Shown here: piece after piece, positions 26,001-39,900 of the stretch
How the letters are laid out: every line of letters begins with the position of its first letter
How positions within the stretch are numbered: position 1 is the stretch's first letter
Assembly (NCBI GenBank): GCA_000499405.2
Contig: HG738140.1
Coordinates: forward strand, 11,373,560 to 11,437,559
Direction: 5' to 3'
Length of the DNA stretch: 64,000 nt
From: Onchocerca volvulus
Lineage: Eukaryota > Nematoda > Chromadorea > Rhabditida > Onchocercidae
Notes under the pieces: model-generated
What the model was told of the DNA's origin: nothing
The model's database searches: none
Seen by the model: only the letters and a program-made list of their open reading frames with translations
Program-made: the position numbers and the translations under genes

Positions 26001-27150
26001 AATCTACAAAAGCGATTATTTTTACTTTCATAAAATGCATCATTCCGGAATAGATATTCCACCTTTTTCTTTGAAGGATTGAATAGAAAACTGAACTTTT
26101 TAATAAGTTGAAATTGTCTCATTTTCTGTTTTCTTCCTTCTCCTCATCCAACAGTTCTATTTTTACCCCATTTCGTCTTTTGCATCATAACAATAATACA
26201 CCTTATTTTTAAAAACTTTCATTCATTACGCTTAAATTTTAATTTTGTAACAAAAAAAAACTTTTTTAAATATTTTTTCGCTTGTGAAATTTTTTTATAC
26301 TCCTTATTTTGCTTAGAAAAATTTTCGCACTTAAATTTAATTCACTTTCATTTTGCATAACCATTTTCGCAAAAAATCATTAAGAATTGTTTAAATTATA
26401 AACATTAAATTATTGTTATGTTATTTTACGTACTTGAATAGTTCCATTTTAAAAACTCAATTTGGATTTGAATTTCATTTTTCTCCCCTCTCGATTCGGA
26501 TAATCCAACTTTTGCTGCTGATGCTCGAGCAAAAAGTAAAACTTTGCAATTTGAAGATCGCATATGGATATCTAGCGATACTGAATAAGTTTGAAGGAAA
26601 GATATAAGCGATCAATTAGTTTTCCTTACTTTGGAGATGTCGAACAAGTTGTTCATACACTCGTGTATATTTACAGTATATTTATGTATATTTTATAAAA
26701 TATATTTTTGCATACTCTTTGTTTCAGACTGTAAATAAATTGAAATCATTTTTAGTAGAATGATGGAATTTGACGATTTGAATAATTGCTAACTTTAGCA
26801 AAATAAGTGTATTTTAGCTGATGAATATAATAAACAAATTATCATTTGACACTAAAACTTCTGATAATGATTTTTGGATGATTATTCATCATTCATAACA
26901 TTATTATATCATTAATCAAGTCTATGTTCTTTAGCTTCATATAGCTATTCCTTCCTCTTCTAATACAACTATTCCTTCGACGTTTAATGTTATTTATACA
27001 TATATTTGCATGCTAATATCACTTATCATCTAATTATCATCACTTTTCCTTAATTAAAATTTTTCAAAATTTAAATCAAAATTTGTTGAAATACTTGTAT
27101 GATATTGTGGAGGAGGCTTATCATAAAAAAGCCCAAACTAATCAATTTTA
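20033..27150. other. 7-kb stretch without a firm gene
   Basis: Starts with the daf-19 3' UTR; no AATAAA is obvious within the first few hundred bases. The 20.9-22.5 kb part is less AT-rich and carries several short frames on both strands with ordinary protein-like composition: plus 21836-21964 and 22248-22505, and minus near 21960-22110 and 21003-21215. I could not join any of these by phase. A CRE-like palindrome TGACGTAACGTCA lies at 22168-22180. A tandem repeat sits at 24049-24170. An 84-codon plus frame at 24477-24731 looks coiled-coil-like (LLELEKLEKQIELYENHLQ), but AT-rich DNA gives such frames by chance. Confidence 0.4.
24049..24170 (+). repeat. two-copy tandem repeat, about 55-63 bp
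   Basis: Copy 1 (24049-24111) and copy 2 (24118-24170) share CTATTCCTCA near the start and TGCTTTCTCGAATTTCATCT at the end. Copy 2 lacks about ten bases in the middle. The function is unknown. Confidence 0.7.
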
Positions 27151-27157
27151 TTTTCAG
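27151..27157 (+). promoter_or_regulatory. splice acceptor just before the start codon (possible SL trans-splice site)
   Basis: TTTTCAG is followed after one base by the ATG at 27159. In nematodes this spacing is typical of spliced-leader addition, although a 5'-UTR intron would look the same. Confidence 0.4.
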
Positions 27158-27158
27158 G

Positions 27159-29681
27159 ATGAGAAAAATACTGGGAATTTTTGGTATGTTATTGCTGTTA
27201 GCTGATATGCTCCATGGTATCAGTGGTTCACGAGCAATTGTATTACCATATTTTCGACATCCACGTTATTCATTCAGGCGGCCTTTATTAGTTGCTCAGG
27301 CTGTACCAATCGCTGATATGGTTTATCTTTTTTTCCTTCCACCATTATACAATTGCAATTAAATTAATAATAACAAACTTGATGACTTTCATCGTTGATT
27401 TCTTTTGTGAAGTTCAATAGATGATAGGAAAAGAATATAAAAAATTTTGATACGATCAATAGCATACATAGCTTCAATTGACACAGTTTGATTTTCTTTG
27501 CTTATAACAATTCATGTAAAGCATTTCATTACATAAAATTAAATGAAAATGGACTAATTTCTAATTTGTCAAAAATTCAAATATCTTTTGATACTTGAAA
27601 TCTTTCACTTCCTTCTTTGGCTTGTAAAAAGTGATGAAAATTCAAGAATAAATGAATCAATACTTTTTCTATTTATATTAAGATAAAAGGCTCTTTCAGA
27701 CGAATGTGGTGGACAATCTTGCAGTAGGCTTATTACAGTTTATTTGGTTTCCTAATTTGTCTGTAAATTTTACGATATCTTTAATGAAATAATATTTTTT
27801 TATTCAGAAAATTATTAGTATTCACTATCTCAGATGTAGATCGAAAAAAAAAATAGCTTATTTCTCTTAAAAGTAACTCTTTCTTGCTATTTTTCAATCT
27901 TCAAACTTAATTGATTGCATCATTCATACTTTTGTTGATAATTTATTTGATGCAAAGTCTGGAATAGTAGAAAGAAAAGGGCAATAGATAATAGTAACTT
28001 TTTCGTAGTCAATTCTTCCTGGGAATATTGGTGAGTAGTATGGCATAATTTCTTATCATAAGATTGAGCTTCTAGGAAATTATGATGTTCATTGACTGTC
28101 TCCCAGATATATGCATAATTTCAGTTTGTTAAAATGAGATCTTAACATGGAAGAATTTTGAAAAGAAGCTAAGGAGTTACTTCTAAATAAATGGGTCGAG
28201 CGATGCATTTTTCTTTTTTTTTTTTTGATAAAATTTCTTGTGAATGCGACAATATGACAAAAAAAGAAGTAATCAAGCAGAAAAAAAAAAAGATTGGCAT
28301 GAGAAGTCTAACGATGGATTCTATTTAGAAACTTCATTAACAAAGTTCTTTCGTCAAACTTGATATTGAAGTTAAATTACATATTGACATCAATTCGAAA
28401 AGAAGGACAAATCGATCTATTATATTAGGTGAACATTTATAGTCGACATATTAGCTAACAATCCATTTTATTAACTTATGTCGAGTAATTAAAATTAACT
28501 TCAATTTAGTAAGGGTAGAAATATTTTAGAAATCATTTTCAAACAAATAATTTCATTTTATACTACTTCCCGGACAAGCGGACTAGCATGATGATTGTGT
28601 CATGTTAACTTCGAAAATTTGGTAATATTTAATACAGATTTTAGGTTTCAACGCTGTTATTTCATAATAGGAATATATTCTGCTGGCTTGACGCTTCATT
28701 TCAAAATCTTTGCTAAAAATGAATGAAGAAAAAAGAATAGAAGAAAGCGATTTGATAACTTGAAAATTTCTCTAAATTTTATGGCCAAAATTTGAGATCA
28801 AAATTCATCATGCAGCTAATAGATAGACCTGATCTATCCTAAAAATTCGCTCAAAATTAAAAAAACTTTCTTTTATTAGCTTTTAAAATTATTTTATTTT
28901 ACTATTAAACTCATTTTTTGGAAAAAGTACTGCAAATCTGTATTTTATTCAAAATTTCCAACTGTGTGCTTCTACAAACTATGTACAATTAGAAAAAAAT
29001 CTCTTGCAGTTACTTTTGATTTTAATATTACTATCCTCTAGATAAAACACATACTTTTTCTAGTGATATTTCATTTTTTTATGCCACATCTAATCAATAA
29101 AGATAAAACTACAAAACAAAGAATGCCGACCCCAGCAAATTTGTATTATGTACGAGGAAGTAGAATTATCATAACAAAAATAGGGGGTCAAAGGTCAAAC
29201 GATCGTTGATTATGCCACTGCAAAGTAGCAAAAGAAATTAGTTATTAGGATATTAATTTTTTTTTTGGGGTCCCATTTAGTCTAATTTTTAACCGGTATC
29301 ACTTAAAATATTCAGAAAACTTGTCAGAAAAAAATTATAGTATTTTACACAATGAATTTTATTCTTCAAGTCCACTTAGATCAGTTGATAGCAAGTGGCT
29401 TAAGCTAATTGACAACATAGAATATGACTCTGGATGAAGTATCTCGATGAGAAAAATTTAAATTGGAAATAGCTGATCTTAGGGTTAAATCCCGCAGAAT
29501 GACTAGAATTCTGAGATACGCCTTTCTACTATTTAGAAATATATAAATTTGCCCAGGTTTATTGTGTTTACAGGATGGTTACCTGTCTGGAACAATACTA
29601 ATGACACAGAAACGATCCCAACCGGATACTGATGATTTCGATTATGTCACTGATTTTGATCCAACACAAGTATTTCTTTGA
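27159..29681 (+). CDS. small secreted protein, possible peptide precursor (89 aa)
   Basis: Exon 1 is 27159-27320 and exon 2 is 29574-29681 (TGA), joined in phase 0 across a 2.25-kb intron. The ATG follows a TTTTCAG acceptor (27151-27157) by one base, as at a spliced-leader or 5'-UTR splice site. The product begins with a clear signal peptide (MRKILGIFGMLLLLADMLHG), then SGSRAIVLPYF, a dibasic RR after HPRYSF, a second dibasic site (TQKR) in exon 2, and an acidic tail (DTDDFDYVTDFDP). Signal peptide plus dibasic sites in under 100 residues fits a secreted peptide precursor, but there is no amidation Gly before the basic pairs and I do not recognise the family. If the intron is not removed, exon 1 runs to a stop at 27361. 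Confidence 0.55.
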
Positions 29682-32600
29682 GATGAATTCAGTCAATTAA
29701 TGGATAAATGAATATCACTGAGAAATATCTGTATTTTTTTATGCTGTCTAACAGTGCGATAATATCTTCGTATGATATTACCGCTATTGCATCTGTCATT
29801 TGACGTATTTTATAAAATTTGACTTCATTTATTTCATTATTTGATAAGATAATATGAAGAAATGAAACAAAGAAAAAGCATTTTAATCATCGATTAATAT
29901 AGCAAACAACGGGGTCCGAAGCAAGACAAAAAAGTGTCAATTTTATACCCTATTAAAATTATCGCTGAATTCAGAATTTTGTCATAATTCTGATTATTAT
30001 CCTAAAAATGTATACCATTATATATTCGCGGCAGCATATCTTCGTGCAAATACTAAGGCTGATTTCAGCAATCAGTATTAGCAAAGTATCTCATAGATCT
30101 TCCTCTTCCGATCCTTTCACTAGAACAAAATATAGAATCTAAATTTCAGCAGAATTGATAGAAGGGTGAATCAAAAAAATGTGCAGCAAAATACGATAAT
30201 AAAAAAGTTTTATGGTTTCCTTTTTAAAATCCAATCTGTTTTTTTTTTTCCACAAGATTTAAATTTCCATAAAGAAAAAAATTGATAGTGGGCGTTTAGA
30301 GAACATTCTTCTGTTAAGCTTATTTCTTTTCGTGTTGTTTTCTTTCTGGAAATTGTTCTTCATACTATGTATATTTAATTAAAGAGCACTCGTTAGCTGC
30401 TTTTTTTTTTCTTGACTTGATAAACAACGATTATTCACTTTATGAAAAGTATATACCACTTATGACTAAATAAAAATGTTAATGGAATAATTATGGTTAT
30501 AATAATAGCAACAATTCAAATAATTATTTCGTTGGAATTTGAGCATCATTTCTTCTTTCCTTTTCATTGAATTTGGGAATTTGATTGATATTTTAAAAAA
30601 TCGAAATTCTTGTCAAATTTCTTCATTAGATTATTTTAGCTGTGAGTTATTCTATACTTGGGGGGGAATAAAATACGCTGAAATTGAAAATTTAGAGAAC
30701 AAAATGAAATTGGCATATTTCCATAAATTCAAATAGTAAACAAATATCATTTTATGTGTATAATGTAAATGCAAGATTTGTGAATGATTAAACGGAGAAA
30801 AAAAAAATGAGAAATTTGAAGAAGAAAAAGCAAATAATTTAGTCGATGGAAAATAAAAAGAGGAATGTTGATTGTGATCAAGTATGCGAAATTGAAAGAA
30901 AACTTATATGATGGTGCTGAACCTTGCCATTAACTAAAAAAGAAGCATTTTTCGATGAATATTTCTCTGTCAGTGGCCGATTAAGCTCTTCCAACTTTGA
31001 CATGCTATTTTATGGTTATTTTATATATAAATATATTATGTGTGACATATACACATCGAATCTATTAATAGTGGAAGCCGTAGCGATTTTAGCTTGCATC
31101 ATTTTATTAATTTTTTTTATATTTCCAAACTTTAACCCCTAATTCAAATAAACAATTAATTAGCAAGGACAGCAATTATATTCATTCCTAGAAGACTGTT
31201 TCGAATTCTGATATGTAACTGGTGATTCAAAAGAGTCAAATTTTAGATTCTCAAACAGCCACAAATTTTGCTCAATATAAGTGCCCAAATTATTGCTAAT
31301 CCAGATAATTCATGTAAAAGTGACAAATTTATCGAGATGTCTGTTAAATTCTTGGAAACATAATCATTTCTCCTGCTTTCAAATATAAAATAAAAGATTA
31401 CGGTAAAGAGAGAATTTTTACAGCTAATTAACCGTATGTTGAACTGAGATTAAAAAGGTTATTAAACCAATAAAAGGATTCAGTAATTCACGTCCTTTAT
31501 CCATCACCATGTACGCTAACTATCTATTTTAGCTGGAAATCAATTTATCAAAACAGTGCCAAATATTCATCCATAATCATTCTTATCAATACTGCTCATC
31601 AAAAGTTTAATCAAAACCAGCACTGAGATTTCAAACTGCAGCAGATACAATAATAAATGCTAGAGTTATGACATACTCATTGCTCTCTCTTCTTGTACAT
31701 AATTGAAAAATAAAATAGGTAGAGACAAGTTCGCTTCTAAATAGTTTTCCCAAGCATTATTAATTATGTTTATTTGATTCTTGCTTGTCAAAAAAATAAA
31801 ACCTCTAACTGATCAAAGATTTAAGCTTTAATTTAAAACATGAGTTCAACTACTGTTTCTAGTAAAAGTTAAACCAACTTAATACTATGTTGTTTATGAC
31901 TGAAACCAAGTTTTTCTTATAAGAAACTTAGTTCCAAAATTTTGTCTACAACGATAAAATATATTTGGACCGAGTAACTATTTCAATACTTCCGCAACTC
32001 AGTAACAAAGAGACAATCCATCTAATCTTCATTCACTATTTTTTTCCCCTCCTGCCAATAAAAAATACAATGGTGATAAGAAAAATTTGATCATATCATT
32101 CATTATAATGAAAAAAGTTGGTTATGAAGCATGAGATAGTCAAAAGCATTTGAAAATTAATCCATCGTTGATAACCAAACGGCATAATATAGAATATTGA
32201 TCTGTTATGATAAGAGTTACAAGTAAAAACATGATATTTTGCAATCATTGCGTTCATGTTTATCGTTATCTATTGTCAAAATACCTTCAAAAATATTCAA
32301 GGTTTAGAATTACAATTCCGACGAATGAATTTGATTAAAATAACACAAATCATGAATATACTTCCCTACCAAAGACCACCTAATTATTCCAATTAGAACA
32401 AACCACTGATAAGAAAATGGAAAATCTAATAATCTCAACAACACGTCACCTTCTTCAATTCAAATAGCGCGAAATGCAATTCGATGTATCACCAGCGGAA
32501 GTCAGTAATCTGTTCTACTTCTCGATGCGTTATTTTGATTGCGTGATACGTGCAACTGGCAGGCGTGAACTTTTCTGTTATCAATTTAAGTAGCAATATT

Positions 32601-33518
32601 TTATATGCACATATTCATCATTGTGTGTGGTTTTTCCGAAAATATCATTGAATATGTGCCTATTCCATTTTATGCAAAAACTACGTCAACAAATGATTGT
32701 CTTTGATCGCATGTGTAATGTAAAAAGTGTAAATCATTGCATACATTCTGCACTTATAGGAAAGTATGGATGTATTAATTTCACGTAGAATATTTTTGAC
32801 TAGATGCTTTACTGATTATTTGCAAAAAATGCGGTTAGGCATGCATTTACTTGATTTCAGATAAAGAGCCGTTTTTGTATCACCTCAATCCTTTCTGATC
32901 AAATAAATACATAATAAAAGTAGAAATTTTTATATTTTTGGAATTGCTGCTTGATAAGTATCCTATTATGCCTCACTTTTTTATTGTTTTTCTAGATATT
33001 GTTCTATGATTTAAATCAAATTCCCTGAGTCAAATTTCCTGATATTTTTGAATACGTCAAGTTAGATTTTGGTAGTATAAAAATCGGAGTTTCCTCTTTC
33101 GTTTAGATTTCGAGAAAATATAAATTAAATTCAATCCGTTCTCCTGGAAGACATTTATAGTAATTTCAATAGTAACATTGTGCATTTCGAAATGATATAT
33201 ACACTTAACTGACCTTGTTTTCCTTATGCTGTTCCATCACAAATAAATTTAAACAAATAAAAATTCAGGTGGATTACAAGCATTATCAAGTTATTGATAG
33301 CCGATTCAAGTCATGTATGGGTATTTCTAATATATCGTGATGGAATGTCACTGGGGATGAATGATATAATGTCTTCTTTTTGTATACATAGGCAACATCC
33401 AAAATCCATAAACATGCTGTGATACAAAGATCAAATTTCAGTGATTACGCTGTCCTTTTCTCTAGAAAATCTGAATAAGTGATCATAATTCTAAATAAGT
33501 GACTGTAGAAACTACAAT
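29682..33518. other. intergenic region before pink-1
   Basis: AT-rich non-coding sequence with a G7 run at 30660-30666. One short frame (32474-32593) with good amino-acid composition is listed separately. I see no RNA gene or repeat family. Confidence 0.45.
32474..32593 (+). CDS. candidate short ORF upstream of pink-1
   Basis: ATG to TAG, 39 codons, in a local patch that is less AT-rich than the flanks. It begins MQFDVSPAEVSNLFYF and continues with RYFDCVIRATGRRELF, a composition unlike the F/I/K/N-rich chance frames around it. It might be the first exon of something larger, with a weak donor just before the stop (AA|gtagca). It cannot extend pink-1, because the pink-1 first exon has an in-frame TGA ahead of its ATG. 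Family unknown. Confidence 0.25.
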   Translation: MQFDVSPAEVSNLFYFSMRYFDCVIRATGRRELFCYQFK

Positions 33519-33526
33519 TTTTCCAG
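33519..33526 (+). promoter_or_regulatory. pink-1: splice acceptor before the pink-1 start
   Basis: TTTTTCCAG lies 12 bases before the ATG at 33539 and fits a spliced-leader or 5'-UTR acceptor. An in-frame TGA (33533-33535) between acceptor and ATG fixes 33539 as the start. Confidence 0.45.
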
Positions 33527-33538
33527 AATCTTTGAAAA

Positions 33539-33926
33539 ATGCGAAAGTTTTGGTTACCGTTACGACGTCTCCTGAAACGATCCGGTACTGTTATTCTCCG
33601 ATATGGTCGGCCAGTATTGAGAAGCGAAGTACTTGGTCGTGGTTTAACGGTATGTCTTCTCTTATTTTTTCTTTTTTTTTCCTTTTTATTAGCATTTATA
33701 AATTTAAAGGAATGGATGAAAAAAAATAGCAAAAAAAAAAAAACAATCGAAATGGGAATGAAAGTATTAATCTATTTTGTGGTTATTATTTCAGAAAAAG
33801 TAGGGGTAGATAAAGTAAAGGAATATCCAAATTTCATATGTCATTGGAGGAACACTGATCTTTCCACAAATGCAATTTGTAATTCCTTTCAAGACTATGT
33901 TTACATGTACTTCAATCATTATAGTT

Positions 33927-33957
<31 letters not shown>

Positions 33958-36900
33958 TTTTTTTTTTCTTCCAATATACATATATATTGGAAGAAATTTA
34001 ATTGTTCAAACATCAACAGTTATCATCATTTGAGTGTCTTTTAGGTAAATAGTAAGCCGGATTTATCATTTTTTTTTCATTATTTTTAAGCTCTGGGGGC
34101 GAATTATAATACGACCACTTGCGTTGACAGGTTATCAGAAGAACTGGAGAAGTAACAGTTTATTAGGTATCAGTCGACGGCACACTTCTCTACTGAAGAT
34201 TCATTCTAATCGTGAAGTTTCGGAAAGAATTAAGGTTTTTTTTTTTTCATCTGTATTTGCAAAGAAATAAAATTTTGCTACTGGTGAGCCTAATTATTTA
34301 GAAGAGGAATGTATTTTGCCATTGAGGCCAGATCAATAGATTTATTAATTGTAAAACCTTTCAAAAACATTTCCAGAATTGTTACTCATTCTGTTTGGGA
34401 TTTCAGAAATTGAAGCTATTTCCGGAAAATTTTTTCACTTTCAATAACTTTTGCATTTATTTGTTCCATTAATTGAAGAAATGTAATAGTTATATTTTCA
34501 GAAATTATTTCTTACAAACACGAGGTATAATACCGGCTTGCGATCTACAGAAATACCCAACAAACTTGAGGATTATGAAATAGGTATAGTGCTTCAATAC
34601 ATATTATTGGAATATCTCTTGGGCTGTCGCTATCTTCCTTTCTTTATCTATATTTATTCTTTGATGTATACTCTTTTCTATTTAAAATATAAAGCAGTGA
34701 TGGTAGGAAAAGAGGAAAATGTTTTGCAGTCATATCCATCCGCTGACCAGTTTAATTAAAGAGTAAATCGCTTAAGTTAATTTCGTAGCAGAGTAGAAGG
34801 TTAGCTTTAGTGCTGTTTTAAACTCATCATATTTTTTCTTTTGATTTTTTTTCGGTTTTTTTCTTTTTCTTGTGCATAAAACCTGGATATTTTTGGTCAA
34901 AGAAATGAAGAAAAAAGCTTTTTTTTTCCTTAAAGGTTGTAAATCATTGTTGAATTTAATTTCGTATGTTCAGTTTTTGTTTTCTTGTTTAAATTATGCA
35001 ATCACTTGTATTTCGGAAGTTTTCGGTTTTATTTGAAGGCAGTAATATTGCTTGCGGTTGTGCCGCTGCCGTATATGAAGCACGTATACGTACAACAGAG
35101 AAAGCTGAAAACTTTCCTTCTAGCATTTGTACAAACTCTTCTTCTACTTCATCTTTTCTAAAACGAAAACAGTCGGCTACGGAGGATCCTGTTGCTGTTA
35201 GTTTTTTTTTTTTTTGTTTAATAAATATTTTTAAATATTGAACTTTTAAAAAGTTTTGTCTGCGTAGTTAAGAAATATTGTATTCATCTAAATATCCAAA
35301 GCGACCGAATCTGAGGATTTATAGCGTTTACATTGCCATATACTGAGATTAATTTAATTTTTAGATAAATTAGTAACATTGGCTTAAATCTAGTCTTTCC
35401 TGTCTTTACATCTTGCCTTAGGTTTATCCAGATTGAAGAAAAAAAACTAACTGTATTTTGAGTATATTGTATTAAACTTCTTTTTTTTTTTTTCAAATTT
35501 ATTTGAATAAAAAAACATATAGGCATATCCATATGCGCTGAAAATAATGTACAATTATGAATTCAATGCGTCAGAAAGATATTTATGGATGGATATGGGT
35601 ACTGAATTAGTACCATTAATTGAAAAACCGCCAGAGCTCATTGGTTATATGGCCAAGTCCGTTAGCTTTTTTCATTGATTTGCATATTTCTTATTTCTTA
35701 AAAGCGAATATTATGAATTCATATTAATTTTCAATTTAAGAAAGATTAGAGTCGCACAAAACACTTCATGTATTAGAAGTGGAAATTAAAAATTTTGCAG
35801 TATGAGCTTTCTGCCGCATGCGCATCCAAATATAGTACAAATGTATAAAGCATTCACGGATTGTATGCCAATATTGGAAGATGCTCGACGTTTATACCCG
35901 GAAGCTTTGCCAACAGCTGATTTTCATGAATTGATCATTGATGAACCGAAAACATTATTTATAGTCATGAGAAGGCAAATAATTTGCGGTACTTCAGTAG
36001 GTCCATTTTAAAGTTTGAGTTCTTAACCTGATTTTTTACATAGTATTTCTTTTGGGTTTTTGCTTATTTTATAATGAAAGTAATGGATAGAAAAATAATT
36101 GGAGAAAAATTCTTGTTTTGTTAGATGTGGAAAAATCTGGGTCATTTCTACTATAGGAATTGTTACCAAAAATTTAAGAAAATAATATTTTAATTTTCAG
36201 ATACCGAATGACTTTACGAGAATACGTTTTAACACGTAAAAGAAATTATTGGTTCGGTAAAGTTATGTTTGGGCAACTTTTGGAAGCAATTGTTTACCTT
36301 TATAATTATCGAATCAGCCATCGCGATATAAAATCAGACAACATTCTACTTGATTTTGATACCGATGGCAAGTTTTTGCATCGATTTTTTTTTCCTGTAT
36401 TTAATTAATCCTTAATTTTAGGTTCACTCGAATTGTATTTTTTAGCTTAAATTTGCATCTTATTTCTTTTTAAGCAGTAAATTTTTTTTTTTTTACAGTA
36501 TTGAAATCATTTTCAGGAAATTCCTTCTTTTACTCTCAAATGCTACCATAGGTGCTTTTATGTTTGCAAAAAATCTTTTTAGATGATGTTCCACATTTGG
36601 TTTTGAGCGATTTTGGTTGTGCGTTAGCAGTGGGGACCTGGAAAGTAAAATATGATACGGATACAGTCTATCTTGGAGGAAATTTGGCATTACGAGCTCC
36701 AGAAGTAAGTTCTTTGAAAATTTATTAAACATTTTATTATTTCTTCCAAAAGTTATTTAAGTTTGAAATTTTTTTATGCCTGGAAAAAATTTAGAAATTG
36801 AACAAATTTATAATATTTAGTTTCATCTTTGTAATTTTTACTTTATTTACTATCTAATATTCTGGCACATATTTCTTGAAGTGCTTCTGAAATATGTCAT

Positions 36901-39900
36901 CCAATATTATTTTCTCTTCCATCCTATTCAGAAAAAATTATTGTTAATGATGCAACCACCATTGAATTCTGCAATTGAAGATGGCAGTTCACAATATTGT
37001 GGCAGTTTAAATTTCACTTAATTAATCATTGTTTCGTAGAAACTTGGCAATTTAATTGTTAGAAAAGGTATCAAATTTCCAGATCCGTCGTGCTCAGCCA
37101 GCCCCCAACAACTGGGTTGATTTCCGTATGGCAGATCTTTGGGCTGCTGCCACAATTGGATATGAAATTTTTACCAGGTAATAATTTCCTTTTAAAATTT
37201 AGTGGCTAAATGATATATGAATTATTTCAAGAAATGCATGCATGATGAAAATGCATGTTCTTTGTTATCATCATCAGACATACAAATAATGAATGTTGAA
37301 TGTAAGGTTGTAGAAAAAAATTTGTAATGCACTGTTGAGTTAAAAATAAATTTTTAGATTTGGAATATAAAATTTATAATTCAATTCATAGTTTCTTATA
37401 AATTTTATCGTTTAGATTGCTTAATTTGAAAAGAAAAAAAGAAAATCTTTAAATCATTTGCAGAACAAATCCATTCTATAGTCGTATGAAAAGTGATCGG
37501 TATATGGAATATGAATTGCCACCACTGCCGAAGAAAATGGATTATTCAATAAAAGCGGTTATTTGGAATATGCTGCAAATTGATCCAAATAAAGTAATCC
37601 ATATTTTAAAATATTCCTTGCAAAATTTACCTGATTAAAGGAATCGATTTTACACAAATGAGACAGTTGAGTTGTATTCTAATTTACTCACAGTCATAAT
37701 TGTTGATTATGTTTAAATAAGAATCAGTTACAAAGAGAGTACTGGTCTCAAGTCTTTAATAAATAATGCTGGCTCCATTCAGTCAAGTTTTGATTACAAT
37801 TTTTAAATACTTTTCAGCGACCACACCCATCTGTTGCTGCAAATGTTCTTGGTATATCATTGTTCCGGTTTGGTCATGATTTGCGAAAACTTTTTGATGA
37901 TTGTGGTTTTGATGAAACATTGTTTGGTGGAAGCATTAAAGATTTGAGGAATGCTGCAAGTAAAACTCTGAAAGTAGTAAGTATCACCAGATGAAATCCT
38001 GAAAAAAAAAGTATACGAAGTCGAAAACCAATCCACTGACAAGGTCTATGTCCGATCGAGTTATTTGAGCGAATTTGCACAAAAGAGTTCTTGATTGTTT
38101 TATTGATGAATTTATCAATTCCTAGAAGATATAGACCAGCTTAAAAGAGACCGATAGATCGATGTACAAGCAAATGCAGACTTAATCAGCTGTTCAACTA
38201 TTGATAACTGGTTTTGACTCTTTGATAATCTGGTATTGTGGAATTGAATTTTCTATTTTTTAAAGTAACGTGAAGCGGAGGGTATTCTATAATAAGTTTT
38301 TATAATTCGTTCTTATAATCTTTTGGGGAGTATGAGAGTAGTAATTTAATATGTAAAATTTTTACTGAACGGCCCTTGTTGTATATCATTTTCGAAATAT
38401 CTCATTAAATCAATTTTTTTTCTTTTTTAAATTCAGCTTGAAGAAAAGATGACCGCATCACTGAATGATTTCACGCTTCTCTTTGCTGCGGAGACAATAC
38501 TGGCTCAAAATATTCATCCAAATGTTATCAGTGCAACGGAATTGCAGGTTACTGCATTGATTTATTTTGTCAATATGAGAACGCTTAAATTTGCAATAAA
38601 AGAGCCATCTCAAGATTTTTGATTTAGTTCTTCGGCTTAGAATTTCTTTCTAATTATAATGATTAAACAAATTTGTTTCTTAAATTTCATTTCTTTCATT
38701 CAATTAAAGATATCGATTTTATATGATTTAAAATGACGGCTGTTTTACATCTGTTGAAAATTGGTAAAAACAGAAATAAAAAAAAAAAAAAGTGTTTGAT
38801 CATTCATTGTGTTATTGATGTGTTATTAGCTAGCCTTAAACACATCAGTATCAGCTGAATGATATACGCTCTTTTTTATTAGTAGCTCTATGTTATTTTT
38901 ATTTTATGATACATTTGTCTTCAAAAAAATCATGATATGGATGTTCGTAAAATGAGCTGATAAACCATGATGTTTTATTAGATTTAATCAGTAAAACAAA
39001 ATTATCTACAGCTATATATTTGGCATAATGTGAGGGAGGCTTATAATATTAATCTTTATCTAGTATTAGAAATTGATAATTATCATATAATAAATGGATG
39101 ATATCAGGTTTAGTAACAAATTATAAGGAAAAAAAATAAGGATTTTGTGCATAGAAAAATGCGATAATTGGTAAAAGTTCATTTTCATGTTGCACACAAT
39201 AAAATTACGCACTTTCGAATTAAAATTGAAAATAAAATTTTGCTAAAAGAAATGGATACAATAAGGAATTATTTTAGAATATGTGCTAGGAGTTATTTTA
39301 ACAAAATACCTAAAAGTTTTCTAAATTAATTACAATGAGTTTTCAAGTATAGGAACTGTTTTAATGAGTTAGATACATAGAGTGTTCTCAAGTAAGTTGG
39401 AATAAAAAGAAAAGTTGAAAGTGGATTTTCAAGTGCTTAGGAAATGATGCTTATTTGCATAAAATCGGAGATTATTTTGCAAAATTTGGTTGTTTTACGC
39501 TACCAAATATGGTTATTTTGCACTGAAATATGCTTTTTGCAAAGTTATGATTAAACAATTGAGCATTAATTTGTCGGTTCAATATAATTTCTTAAGAAAA
39601 AAGAAATTTATGGATTGAATGCATCTTTCTATAAATTCCAGGTATAACTTGATTGTGTAATTCTACCAAATGACAGGATCGAAATAAGCTAGTTTCAAGT
39701 TTTTTTTTTTTTTTTTTCATTGTAAAATAATATCAGTTTATTTTCAGCTCCGGGCAACATTTCTATCTCGAATTGATCATGAATATGTTTGGACAGCTTT
39801 GAGCTATTTTTACAATGATAACAGTGTATCAGAAAATCATCCGGACGTTTTTAGTGCAAAAATGGGAGATTCAACATTTGCACCTGGTAGTGCGATGAAT

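Noticed and set aside
33539..34033. 164-codon plus frame starting at the pink-1 ATG
   Set aside because: Only the first 37 codons are pink-1. The rest is read-through into intron 1, a low-complexity T/A/TA region.
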